From JBBDIK01 sp964640385 (GTDB taxonomy: Bacteria; Actinomycetota; UBA4738; JBBDHU01): a stretch of 41,711 nt of DNA. A program made the translations under genes and the position numbers. Position 1 is the first letter of the stretch; the number at the start of each line of letters is the position of its first letter. Shown here piece after piece: positions 15,212 through 23,365 of this stretch. The stretch spans positions 1 through 41,711 of the forward strand of contig CAZXFL010000016.1 in the NCBI GenBank assembly GCA_964640385.1, written 5' to 3'. A model generated the notes under the pieces. It was not told the origin of the DNA, searched no databases, and saw nothing but the letters and a program-made list of their open reading frames with translations.

Positions 15212-15931
15212 ATGGAGCCGATCTCGCGAGCGTGGATCGCCGAGTTCATCACAACCTTCTGCCTGATCTTCATCGGCGCGGGTGCCGTCGTCATGGCCAC
15301 GAACGATCTGAGCGGAGCCGGGCTCGTCGCCGTCGCGCTGGCGCACGGCATCGCCCTGGCGGTCTTGGTGTCGATCACGGCACAGATCTCGGGCGGCCAT
15401 GTGAATCCGGCGGTGACGATCAGCCTGTGGGTCACCGGCAAGGTCGAGAGCACCCGGGCGATGTGCTACATCGCCGCCCAGCTGGCCGGAGCGGCCTTCG
15501 GAGCGCTGGCGCTGAGCATCGTGGTTCCGAAGACGCTGTGGGAGCAAGCCATGCTCGGGACCCCCCAGCTCAACCGCGACCTCGGGGTCGGTGCCGCGCA
15601 AGGGGTCGCCATCGAGGCGATCCTGACGTTTTTCCTGGTGTTCGCCGTTTTCGGGACGGCCGTCGATCCTCGCGGGGCGTTCTCGAAGCTGGCGGGCTTT
15701 TCGATCGGCCTGGTCCTGACCTTCGACATCCTGATGGGTGGCCCGCTCACCGGCGCCGCGATGAACCCCGCGCGCTGGTTCGGCCCAGCCCTCGTCTCCG
15801 GAACGTGGTCGGACTGGTGGATCTACCTCATCGGCCCGATCGCCGGCGGGGTCGCTGCGGCACTGGTCTACTGGGCAGCATTCCTGCGCGGGAAGCAAGA
15901 CGAGTTGGTCGTGTTGGAGAAGGCCGGCTAG
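15212..15931 (+). CDS. Aquaporin / MIP-family channel
   Basis: Membrane channel for water or small neutral solutes. 239 residues with six predicted spans and both pore half-helices: SGGHVNPAVT near residue 67 and GAAMNPARWFGPAL near 181, giving intact NPA boxes and the pore arginine after the second. A bulky Trp follows that Arg-containing NPA. This and the overall length suggest a water-type rather than glycerol-type channel, but this is weak. The start is ATG 15212, preceded by AAGGAG at 6 nt; an in-frame ATG at 15182 lies before that site. Convergent with the small zinc protein 11 bp away. Confidence 0.93.
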   Translation: MEPISRAWIAEFITTFCLIFIGAGAVVMATNDLSGAGLVAVALAHGIALAVLVSITAQISGGHVNPAVTISLWVTGKVESTRAMCYIAAQLAGAAFGALALSIVVPKTLWEQAMLGTPQLNRDLGVGAAQGVAIEAILTFFLVFAVFGTAVDPRGAFSKLAGFSIGLVLTFDILMGGPLTGAAMNPARWFGPALVSGTWSDWWIYLIGPIAGGVAAALVYWAAFLRGKQDELVVLEKAG

Positions 15932-15942
15932 CGGGGGTCGCG

Positions 15943-16122
15943 TCAGTACTTGGGCTTGGCCGTCGGGCCACGCCACGGATGGCCGATCGTGTGCTGCCAG
16001 CAATTGGGACCGGGGTTGTACTTGGAGAGCTTGGTTTCGCAGATCTCACAGCGTCGCTCGGACGCCTGCGAGGAAGCCGTCTGCTCCTGCTGCCTGGGTA
16101 TCTCCGCTGCGCTCTCGGCCAT
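15943..16122 (-). CDS. 59-residue Cys/His zinc-binding protein
   Basis: A small gene: ATG 16122 to TGA 15943. A polar N-terminal half (AESAAEIPRQQEQTASSQAS) precedes a compact domain ERRCEICETKLSKYNPGPN, then CWQHTIGHPWRGP. The CxxC-x12-C-x2-H arrangement suggests one zinc site. Similar 'CxxC-x-x-LSRYNPGPxCxxH' segments occur, to my memory, at the ends of actinobacterial DNA-binding proteins, here free-standing. GGAG lies upstream at a slightly long spacing, and a TATCAT -10 hexamer at 16171-16166 would give a leader of about 35 nt. The frame stays open upstream, but nothing there looks like protein. Function unknown. Confidence 0.65.
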   Translation of the reverse strand: MAESAAEIPRQQEQTASSQASERRCEICETKLSKYNPGPNCWQHTIGHPWRGPTAKPKY

Positions 16123-16165
16123 GGGGGGAAGCTCCAGATCGGACCGACATCGTGCTCGGTTGCCC

Positions 16166-16171
16166 ATGATA
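16166..16171 (-). promoter_or_regulatory. -10 hexamer for the 59-residue zinc protein
   Basis: TATCAT on the minus strand, 43 nt before ATG 16122. No good -35. The region 16123-16224 is the divergent gap between this gene and the cysteine desulfurase. Confidence 0.35.
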
Positions 16172-16224
16172 CCATCCGGCTTTCCCCTGTCTAGCTGGGG
16201 TTTTGGCGTTCGGAGTCCCGCTCG

Positions 16225-17415
16225 ATGAACCCGCAGACCTATCTGGATCATGCTTCCGCGACCCCGGTCCGCGCGGCGGCGGCAGCCGCCCAGGCAGCCG
16301 CACTGGAGGCATCCGCGGACCCCTTGCTGAGCCACGCGCCCGGCCGCCACGCCGCCGCGGTGCTCGAGGAAGCTCGGCAGACGATCGCCGAGGCGATCGG
16401 CGCCCAAGCGGACGAGATCGTCTTCACTTCGGGAGGGACCGAATCGGTCGCCCTCGCCCTGAACGGTGTGGCCCGGGCCCGCCGCAGTGACGGCAACCGC
16501 ATCGTGATCAGCGCGGTCGAGCACCCGTGCGTCGGGGCCGCGGCGCGTCTGCTTGCCGAGGACGGGTTCGAGGCGGCAACGGTCCGCGTGGATGAGCACG
16601 GACGGCTCGACGCCGACGCGTTCATGGCCGAGGTCCGCTTGCCTGGAACGGTTCTGGCCAGCGTGCAGCATGTCAACCACGAGGTCGGAACCCTTCAGCC
16701 GGTCGCCGAGGCCGCAAAGTTGGTGCGGGAGGCTGGCGTGACGATCCACTCTGACGCGGCCCAGACCGCCGGCCGTCTCCCGATCGATGTCCACGCGCTC
16801 GGCGTCGACCTGCTCACGATCTCCGGCCACAAGTTCGGCGCGCCGCCCGGCATCGGCGCGCTCTACGTCGGGCGCGGCGTCCCGTTGGTCGGATTCCCGC
16901 CGGGCGACATCCGCGAACGGCATCGCCGAGCGGGCGCCGAGAACCTGCCCGGCGCCGTGGCGATGGCTGCGGCGATGACCGATGCGCTCGCCGAACTCGC
17001 CGATCAGGCGTCGGCCCAATGGGCGCTGACCGATCTCCTGCGAGCAGGGCTCGATGCGATCACGCTCGTCTCGACGCACGGCCACCCGACCCAGCGAGCT
17101 CCGCATCTGGTCTGCTTCTCGGCGGAGGGCGTGGATCCCGACGTGTTGCTCATGGCCCTGGACGAACGCGGGTTCCACTTGTCGTGCGGATGCATCGAAC
17201 GAGGCCTTGCCGGCGAATCCTCCCCCGTCCTAGAAGCGATGGGCGTACGGAACACCGTCGGGTTCCGGGCGTCCGTGGGGCCGGAAACGACCCGGGAGCA
17301 GATCGAGCGGTTCCTGGCCGAGATCGCGCCACTGATCGAAGAGCTGCGCCGCGTCGAGCACGCATCGCGCCGGTCCCTCGCCCGCGGCGACGGCAACGAC
17401 CGAAGCGCTACGTGA
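16225..17415 (+). CDS. NifS/IscS-type cysteine desulfurase with atypical Cys loop
   Basis: PLP enzyme that releases sulfur from cysteine. 396 residues. The PLP lysine sits in TISGHKFGAPPGIGALY, and the cofactor residues are seen in SAVEHPCVG (His) and HSDAAQTAGRLPID (Asp, Gln). The active-site loop, usually SSGSAC followed by a VL-AMG strand, reads HLSCGCIERGLAGESSPVLEAMG over residues near 325-345, with two Cys and about two extra residues. It may accept another substrate or partner. This is a second desulfurase besides SufS (40164-41414), and might supply FdhD or tRNA thiolation (inference). ATG 16225 has GGAG upstream. Its last 8 bp overlap the convergent korB stop. Confidence 0.88.
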   Translation: MNPQTYLDHASATPVRAAAAAAQAAALEASADPLLSHAPGRHAAAVLEEARQTIAEAIGAQADEIVFTSGGTESVALALNGVARARRSDGNRIVISAVEHPCVGAAARLLAEDGFEAATVRVDEHGRLDADAFMAEVRLPGTVLASVQHVNHEVGTLQPVAEAAKLVREAGVTIHSDAAQTAGRLPIDVHALGVDLLTISGHKFGAPPGIGALYVGRGVPLVGFPPGDIRERHRRAGAENLPGAVAMAAAMTDALAELADQASAQWALTDLLRAGLDAITLVSTHGHPTQRAPHLVCFSAEGVDPDVLLMALDERGFHLSCGCIERGLAGESSPVLEAMGVRNTVGFRASVGPETTREQIERFLAEIAPLIEELRRVEHASRRSLARGDGNDRSAT

Positions 17416-18547
17416 CCTCCCAGGTATCCCCGCCGTGGAGCAGGGCCTCCAGATCGCCCGTCCCGAGCCGCTCTGTGGCCGCCGCCACCTGTGCTTCCAT
17501 CAGCTCGCCGTAGACCGGCCGCTCCTCCTCCCGGAACACCCCGATGCAGGTCGGCTCGGTCGGACCGCGGGAGATGTGGGCAAGCGCGAACGCGAGCGAC
17601 GGCCGGCCGTGCACATCGTGGACCACGATCCGGTCCGGATCGGTCTCGGCGACCTCCGTGATCACGAACCGACCATTGTCCCCGACCGACACGCACCGCC
17701 GGCCGTCGTCGAAGACGATCGACTTGCCATGCTCCAGCCGGATCTGGTTGTGCACCCCTTCGGACTTCTCCCGCAGCGCATCGAACGCTCCATCGTTGAA
17801 GACGTTGCAGTTCTGGTAGATCTCGACGAACGCAGAGCCGCGGTGGGCCACCGCCTGTCTGAGGATCTCCGTGAGGTGCTGACGGTCGTTGTCCATCGAG
17901 CGGGCGACGAACGACGCCTCGGCGCCTAACGCGAGCGCCACCGGATCGAACGGGTGATCCAGGGAGCCGAACGGCGTGGATTTCGTCACCTTGCCCGCGG
18001 CGGACGTCGGCGAGTACTGACCCTTCGTCAGCCCGTAGATCTGGTTGTTGAACATCAGGATCTTGATGTTCACGTTGCGGCGCAGGGTGTGGATCAGATG
18101 GTTGCCGCCGATCGACAGCGCATCGCCATCCCCGGTGACGACCCACACGGACAGCTCGGGGTCCGCCAGCGCGATCCCGGTTGCAAGCGCCGGCGCCCGT
18201 CCGTGGATGCCGTGGAGCCCATAGGTGTCGGTGTAGTAGGTGAACCGGCCGGAGCACCCGATCCCCGACACGAACACGATGTCGTCGGGCAGCACGCCGA
18301 GTTCCGGGAGGAACGACTGCACCGTCGCCAGGATCGCGTAATCGCCACAGCCCGGACACCAGCGCACCTCCTGGTCGCTGGTGAAGTCCTTCTTGGATAG
18401 TCCCGTGGGGCGCTGTTTGATCGCCGCAGCGGACGCCTTGGCCGCCTCCGCAGTCTTCGACGGCTTCGCCACCTTGGGGTGAAGGCCGTCGCGATCCTCC
18501 GTACCGTTCGAACTGCTGTCGCGCGTGCCGTCGCCCGGGCCGGTCAT
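17408..18547 (-). CDS. korB: 2-oxoacid:ferredoxin oxidoreductase, beta subunit
   Basis: Thiamine-diphosphate subunit of a 2-oxoglutarate (or other 2-oxoacid):ferredoxin oxidoreductase, making acyl-CoA, CO2 and reduced ferredoxin. 379 residues with RWCPGCGDYAIL, the GIGCSGRF segment, the TPP/Mg motif GDGDALSIGGNHLIHTLRRN, and a later QNCNVFND cysteine, together giving the [4Fe-4S] ligands. The N-terminal 45 residues are low-complexity and unusual. ATG 18547 overlaps the korA TGA (ATGA). The pair resembles the mycobacterial KorAB that works in the TCA cycle under low oxygen. It supplies reduced ferredoxin, relevant to other Fe-S enzymes here. Confidence 0.95.
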   Translation of the reverse strand: MTGPGDGTRDSSSNGTEDRDGLHPKVAKPSKTAEAAKASAAAIKQRPTGLSKKDFTSDQEVRWCPGCGDYAILATVQSFLPELGVLPDDIVFVSGIGCSGRFTYYTDTYGLHGIHGRAPALATGIALADPELSVWVVTGDGDALSIGGNHLIHTLRRNVNIKILMFNNQIYGLTKGQYSPTSAAGKVTKSTPFGSLDHPFDPVALALGAEASFVARSMDNDRQHLTEILRQAVAHRGSAFVEIYQNCNVFNDGAFDALREKSEGVHNQIRLEHGKSIVFDDGRRCVSVGDNGRFVITEVAETDPDRIVVHDVHGRPSLAFALAHISRGPTEPTCIGVFREEERPVYGELMEAQVAAATERLGTGDLEALLHGGDTWEVT

Positions 18548-20388
18548 CGTAGGATCGTCTCGATCTCGGCTTCCAGCTCGTCGGCGAAGATCGGAAGCCC
18601 TTGCACCTTGTTGAACCCGATCGCGTCGACGAGGAACTCAGCACGGATGATCTTGGACAGCTGCCCCATGTTCATCTCGGGGATCAGGACCCGCGGATAG
18701 GCGCGCACCACGTCGCCCGTGTTGGGCGGCAACGGGTTCAGGTACTCGAGGTGCGCCGTCGCCACCTTCAAGTGCCGGTCGCGGATCCGGCGGGCGGCCG
18801 CGCGGATCGCCCCGAAGGACGATCCCCAGCCGAGCACGAGCACCTCCGCATCCCCGTCCGGATCATCGACCTCGAGCGGCGGCAGGGACTCCCCGATCTT
18901 GGCGATCCGCGCGGCCCGCAGATGCGTCATCCGCTCGTGGTTCAGCGGTTCGTAGCTGATGTCGCCGGTCACGTCCTCCTTCTCGAGCCCGCCGATGCGG
19001 TGACGGAGGCCGGGCGTTCCCGGGACCGCCCACGGACGCGCGAGGTTCTCGTCGCGTTCGTAGGGCTGGAACACCTCGCCCTCCCGCAGCCCCCCGGCGA
19101 ACTTCGGATCGATGGCCGGATAGGAGTCGGTATCGGGCAGGAGCCAGGGCTCCGACGAGTTCCCGAGGAAGGTGTCCGAGAGCAGGATGACCGGGGTCCG
19201 GTAGGTCACGGCGATCCGTACCGCATTGAAGGCAACATCGAAGCAGTTCGACGGCGAACGCGGCGCCAGGACCGGCAACGGCGATTCACCGTGACGTCCG
19301 TAGAGGGCCATGAGCAGGTCCGATTGCTCGGTCTTGGTCGGCAGCCCGGTCGACGGTCCGGCTCGCTGCACGTCGACGATGAGCAGCGGCAGCTCGAGAG
19401 CGACCGCCAGCCCGATCGTCTCCTCCTTCAGGTCCATCCCCGGGCCACTGGTCCCGGTCACGCCGAGCTGACCGCCGAACGACGCCCCCAAGGCGATGTT
19501 GCACGCCGCGATCTCGTCCTCGGCCTGCAGCGTCTTGACGCCGAAGTTCTTCAGGCGGGCCAGCTCGTGGAGCAGCTCCGAAGCCGGCGTGATCGGATAG
19601 CTGGAGTAGAACATCGGCAGCCCGCTCTTAACGCTGGCGGCGACCAGTCCCCAAGCCAGAGCCGTCGCGCCCGTCACGTTCCGATAGGTGCCGGGCTTGG
19701 CCGGCGCGGCCTTGATCTCGTAGGAATGCTCGAACAGCTCGGTAGTCTCGCCGAAGTTGTAGCCGGCCTTGAACGCGGCCACGTTCGCCTCAGCGACGAG
19801 TTCGTTCCCGGCGAACTTTCCGTTGATCCAGTCGATGGTGACGTCGGTCGGCCGCCCGTACATCCACGAGACGAGCCCAAGCGCGAACATGTTCTTCGAG
19901 CGATCGACGTCCCGCTTGGGGAGACTCATCCCCTCCAGCGCACGAGTGGTGATGGACGTCATCGGAACGCGATACAGCTTGTAGCCGTCGAGGGTCCCGT
20001 CCTCGAGGGGGTTGGTCGTGAAGCCGGCCTTGTCGAGGTTGCGCTGGATGAACGCGTCCTCGTTGACGATGACGGTGCCGCCCTTCTCGAGGACGCCCAG
20101 TTCCGCCTTCAGCGCGGCCGGGTTCAGGGCGACCAGCACGTTCGGATGGTCGCCCGGCGTCAGGATGTCCTCGGAGGCGAAGTGGATCTGGAACGCTGAG
20201 ACCCCGGCGATCGTGCCGGCGGGTGCACGGATCTCTGCCGGGAAGTCCGGGAGGGTTGCGAGGTCGTTGCCGAGGACGGCGGTGGCTACCGTGAAGCGAT
20301 CACCGGTGAGCTGGATGCCGTCGCCCGAGTCGCCGGCGAACCGGACGACGACGTTGGTCTTCTCCTCGACCGTCTTGGCTTTCGTCAC
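18544..20388 (-). CDS. korA: 2-oxoacid:ferredoxin oxidoreductase, gamma-alpha fused subunit
   Basis: 614 residues with the gamma domain first (about 1-190; VVVRFAGDSGDGIQLTGDRF) and the alpha domain after (about 215-610; YPITPASELLHELARL, then GTSGPGMDLKEETIGLA). This gamma-alpha fusion is the usual actinobacterial KorA form. It works with KorB to oxidise a 2-oxoacid, probably 2-oxoglutarate, with CoA and ferredoxin. The start is GTG 20388, preceded by GAGGGCG. A TAGCAT hexamer at 20414-20409 is a possible -10. It lies 45 bp downstream of the HExxH gene on the same strand. Confidence 0.95.
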   Translation of the reverse strand: MTKAKTVEEKTNVVVRFAGDSGDGIQLTGDRFTVATAVLGNDLATLPDFPAEIRAPAGTIAGVSAFQIHFASEDILTPGDHPNVLVALNPAALKAELGVLEKGGTVIVNEDAFIQRNLDKAGFTTNPLEDGTLDGYKLYRVPMTSITTRALEGMSLPKRDVDRSKNMFALGLVSWMYGRPTDVTIDWINGKFAGNELVAEANVAAFKAGYNFGETTELFEHSYEIKAAPAKPGTYRNVTGATALAWGLVAASVKSGLPMFYSSYPITPASELLHELARLKNFGVKTLQAEDEIAACNIALGASFGGQLGVTGTSGPGMDLKEETIGLAVALELPLLIVDVQRAGPSTGLPTKTEQSDLLMALYGRHGESPLPVLAPRSPSNCFDVAFNAVRIAVTYRTPVILLSDTFLGNSSEPWLLPDTDSYPAIDPKFAGGLREGEVFQPYERDENLARPWAVPGTPGLRHRIGGLEKEDVTGDISYEPLNHERMTHLRAARIAKIGESLPPLEVDDPDGDAEVLVLGWGSSFGAIRAAARRIRDRHLKVATAHLEYLNPLPPNTGDVVRAYPRVLIPEMNMGQLSKIIRAEFLVDAIGFNKVQGLPIFADELEAEIETILR

Positions 20389-20408
20389 TGATCGCCCTCG
20401 ATACCTCC

Positions 20409-20414
20409 ATGCTA
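20409..20414 (-). promoter_or_regulatory. Possible -10 hexamer of korAB
   Basis: TAGCAT on the minus strand, 20 nt before GTG 20388, leaving room for the GAGGGCG ribosome site. No good -35 is visible. Confidence 0.35.
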
Positions 20415-20433
20415 TCGGCTCTCGGGGACTCCA

Positions 20434-20880
20434 TCAGGCGGACCGTCCATCGGCCGCGCGCATGCGTTCCAAGGCTTTGAACGCCCATAGCTCGGCCGCC
20501 ACCTCGGACCGGCGCATCCCCATCCGGAACTGTTTGACGTGATATGCCTCATGCGCCGCGACCGTGAAGACCCGCTCGCGCCAGTCGCGGGCGGTGAACG
20601 TCGGCGCGGTCTTCAGCCGCGGGTACCGCCACTGGAGCGGGTACCCGTCGGCCGGTGGGCGGGCGGGCATGACGATCTCGACCAGCCATCGCGTTTCCGC
20701 ATCGGTCGCCCGGCGACCCGGGGGCTCCGGCCACGCCTTGCCGGTGAACCGGGTCGGGCTGCGGGTCGCGGCTACCTGCACCTCGACGCCCTCCTTGCCG
20801 ATCCCGCGGAATGCTTCGCGCACCAACCCCTCGACCTCTTCATGGTCGGCTCTGATCAGATGCGAGATGACGACGAGCAT
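20434..20880 (-). CDS. HExxH-motif protein of unknown function (putative metallopeptidase)
   Basis: 148 residues. The C-terminal part carries TVAAHEAYHVKQFRMGMRRSEVAAELWAF: a HEAYH zinc-binding motif with Glu residues 16 and 19 positions after the second His that could be the third ligand, as in small gluzincins. The N-terminal part (about 1-90) begins MLVVISHLIRADHEEVEGLV and has no motif I recognise. No signal peptide or membrane span, so it is probably cytoplasmic. Start chosen at ATG 20880, where TACCGT lies exactly 7 nt upstream, rather than at the in-frame start at 20904. It lies between the DMGDH gene and korA. Peptidase activity is unproven. Confidence 0.65.
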   Translation of the reverse strand: MLVVISHLIRADHEEVEGLVREAFRGIGKEGVEVQVAATRSPTRFTGKAWPEPPGRRATDAETRWLVEIVMPARPPADGYPLQWRYPRLKTAPTFTARDWRERVFTVAAHEAYHVKQFRMGMRRSEVAAELWAFKALERMRAADGRSA

Positions 20881-20887
20881 GCGCGAG

Positions 20888-20893
20888 ACGGTA
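20888..20893 (-). promoter_or_regulatory. -10 hexamer of the HExxH gene, leaderless type
   Basis: TACCGT on the minus strand, then 7 nt (CTCGCGC) and ATG 20880. There is no ribosome site. Confidence 0.45.
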
Positions 20894-20922
20894 TCGCACC
20901 ACACCCCGTCCGCGGGTCTCGA

Positions 20923-23352
20923 TCAGGCGGGAACGTCGCGGAGCTTGGTGCCCTTCGGGTCGTAAGGGGGTTCGGGAAGGATCTTCGCGGGCCGCGGGTC
21001 GCCCACGACGGAGACGGTGAGATCGGGATTCGTCTCGGCGACATCCCGGTCGACGGAAGCGAGCGCGAGGCTCTTGCCGACGTGATGCCCATAGGCGCCC
21101 GAAGTCACGAACCCGACGCAGCGGTCCCCGATCCAGATCGGCTCGTCCATCGACGCGTCCGCATCCCCGGCGTCAATATCCAAGAGGATGAGCAGCCGCT
21201 TCGCGCCCTCGTCCCGATCCCGTAGCGCACCATCACGGCCGATGAAGTCCCCCTTGTCGAAGGCGACGAAACGGTCGAGCCCTACCATGCTCGGCGTACA
21301 GTCCTGCCGGAACTCGGCGGACCAGATGCCGTAGGCCTTCTCGAGTCGAAGGCTATCGACGGCCCGGTCCCCGATGAGCCGGAGTCCGCTCTCTGCCCCG
21401 GCGTCGCGCAGCTGATGCAGGAGGGTCCGATGCCGGCTGGCTTGAACGACGATCTCGTAGCCCAGTTCGCCGGTCAGCGAGATCCGCCCCACCACAGCCT
21501 CCGCGGTCCCCACGTCCATCAGGCGGACCCCCAGGAACGGGAACGCATCGTTGGACACGTCATCGTGAGCGAGCCGCTCCAGGATCTCGCGAGACGCGGG
21601 TCCGGATAGCGAGAAACCCATCCAGTACTCGGTGATGTTCTGCAGGTCGATCCCGGACCCGGGCAGGTTCTGGCGGAACCAACGCTGATGCCAATCCTGC
21701 AGGTAGTACGAGCCCGTCAACCAGAACCGTTCCTCGTCGATCCTGGTCACGGAGAGATCGCCCATCAGCTTGCCGGCGTGGTTCAGCATGGGCGCGAGCC
21801 GGATCTGACCGACCGTCGGGATGCGGCTGGCGACCACCTGATCGAGCCATGCCTCTGCCCCGGGACCGGTGACCTCGTAGCGCGCGTACTGCGCGATCTC
21901 GTAGGCACCCGCGGTGGTCCGGACCGCTTCGACCTCCTTCGCCACGATCGGCTCGGCGTTCGAGCGCCCGAGCGTCCAGTTCTCTTCGAAGTCCGGCGTC
22001 GGCGCGAAGTACAGCGGGACCTCGAGGCCCCAGTTCTGCGTGAACCGTGCGCCCTCAGCCGCGAAACCGTCGTAGCACGGGGTAGTCTTGAGCGGCCGGC
22101 CGGCGGGGAGCTCTTCGTTCGGATAGGCCATCACGAAGCGGCGCGCGTAGAACTGCGCCGTCGTGGCACGCAGGTAACTGTCGTTGGACGCGTACGGACC
22201 GAAGCGAGCGACATCCATGCCGAACACGTCATAACCGGGGTCGCCGTCCACGATCCAGTTCGCCAGCGCCAGCCCGATGCCCGCGCCCTGGGAGAACCCG
22301 GCCATGCAACCACACGCCGCCCAGTAGTTGGGGATGCCGTCGACGGGGCCGACCAACGGGTTGCCGTCCGGCGTGAAGGTGAACGCGCCGTTCACCCACC
22401 GCTTGATGCCGACCTCCTGTAGGGCGGGGAAACGCTCGAACGCCAGCGTCAGCTCGGGGGTGATGCGTTCCACCTCTTCGGGGAACAGCGTCATGCCGAA
22501 CTCCCACGGCGCACCCTCCACGCTCCAATGTTTGGGGTGCTGCTCGTAGATCCCCAGCAGTACGCCGTTGTGCTCTCGTTGCAGGTAGGTGAAGCCCTCC
22601 AGATCGGTCACCGCGGGCATGAGATCGCTACCGAAGCCCGCAACCTCGGGGATGTCGTCGGTGACGAGGTAGTGGTGCGGCATCGGCACCAGCGGGTGGT
22701 CGACACCCACCATGCGTCCGACCCGGCGCGCCCACAGCCCGCCCGCGTTGACGACGTGCTCGGCGACGATGGTGCCCTTCTCTGTCTCGACGTCCCAGTC
22801 GCCGTCCGGCCGGCGGCGCAGGTCGAGCACCCGGTTGCCGAGGATGACCTCCGCGCCCCGCGCGCGCGCCGCGCCGGCGTAGGCGAGGGTGGCCCCGTTC
22901 GGATCGAGGTTCCCTTCCTCCGGATCGAACATCGCTCCCTTGAGCCCCGCCGGGTTGATGATGGGCACCAGCTCGGCAGCTTCATCCGGAGTGAGCAGGT
23001 ACGCCTCCGGGTGACCCATGCTGCGGAGCCACGCCAGGTCCGACTTCAGGTACCGCCACCGTTCCTCCGTGCCGGCGAGTTCGAGGCCGCCCGACATCTT
23101 CAGCCCGACGGCCTGGCCGCTCTCCTCCTCGATCTGGGGGTAGAGATCGATCGTGTACTGCTGCAGCTTCGAGATCCGCAGATCGGAGTTGAAGATGTGG
23201 AACCCGCCCGCGGCGTGCCAGGTCGAACCGGAGGTGAGTTGATCGCGCTCGATCACGGCGACGTCGGTCATGCCGCGGAGCGTCAGGTGATAGGCAACGC
23301 TGCAGCCGACGATGCCGCCGCCGATGATAACGACCTGGTACCGATCCTTCAT
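20923..23352 (-). CDS. Dimethylglycine/sarcosine dehydrogenase-like FAD enzyme with GcvT domain
   Basis: 809 residues. An N-terminal DAO-type FAD domain (about 1-375) starts VVIIGGGIVGCSVAYHLTLRG and has STWHAAGG, where H46 matches the histidine that carries FAD covalently in dimethylglycine dehydrogenase. A linker and C-terminal GcvT-like folate domains follow (about 430-800; QYARYEVTGPGAEAWLDQ, SLTGELGYEIV). It should oxidise an N-methyl group and pass the carbon to THF as 5,10-methylene-THF. The substrate is dimethylglycine or sarcosine by family. ATG 23352 has GGAGG upstream and lies 13 bp after soxB, so it is the last gene of the sox operon. Together the operon could take dimethylglycine through sarcosine to glycine. 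Confidence 0.9.
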   Translation of the reverse strand: MKDRYQVVIIGGGIVGCSVAYHLTLRGMTDVAVIERDQLTSGSTWHAAGGFHIFNSDLRISKLQQYTIDLYPQIEEESGQAVGLKMSGGLELAGTEERWRYLKSDLAWLRSMGHPEAYLLTPDEAAELVPIINPAGLKGAMFDPEEGNLDPNGATLAYAGAARARGAEVILGNRVLDLRRRPDGDWDVETEKGTIVAEHVVNAGGLWARRVGRMVGVDHPLVPMPHHYLVTDDIPEVAGFGSDLMPAVTDLEGFTYLQREHNGVLLGIYEQHPKHWSVEGAPWEFGMTLFPEEVERITPELTLAFERFPALQEVGIKRWVNGAFTFTPDGNPLVGPVDGIPNYWAACGCMAGFSQGAGIGLALANWIVDGDPGYDVFGMDVARFGPYASNDSYLRATTAQFYARRFVMAYPNEELPAGRPLKTTPCYDGFAAEGARFTQNWGLEVPLYFAPTPDFEENWTLGRSNAEPIVAKEVEAVRTTAGAYEIAQYARYEVTGPGAEAWLDQVVASRIPTVGQIRLAPMLNHAGKLMGDLSVTRIDEERFWLTGSYYLQDWHQRWFRQNLPGSGIDLQNITEYWMGFSLSGPASREILERLAHDDVSNDAFPFLGVRLMDVGTAEAVVGRISLTGELGYEIVVQASRHRTLLHQLRDAGAESGLRLIGDRAVDSLRLEKAYGIWSAEFRQDCTPSMVGLDRFVAFDKGDFIGRDGALRDRDEGAKRLLILLDIDAGDADASMDEPIWIGDRCVGFVTSGAYGHHVGKSLALASVDRDVAETNPDLTVSVVGDPRPAKILPEPPYDPKGTKLRDVPA

Positions 23353-23365
23353 CTGTGTACCTCCA

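Noticed and set aside
16123..17178. Minus-strand extension of the 59-residue gene to a 411-codon frame.
   Set aside because: It runs antisense through the cysteine desulfurase and looks like arginine-rich shadow translation; only the last 59 codons look like protein.
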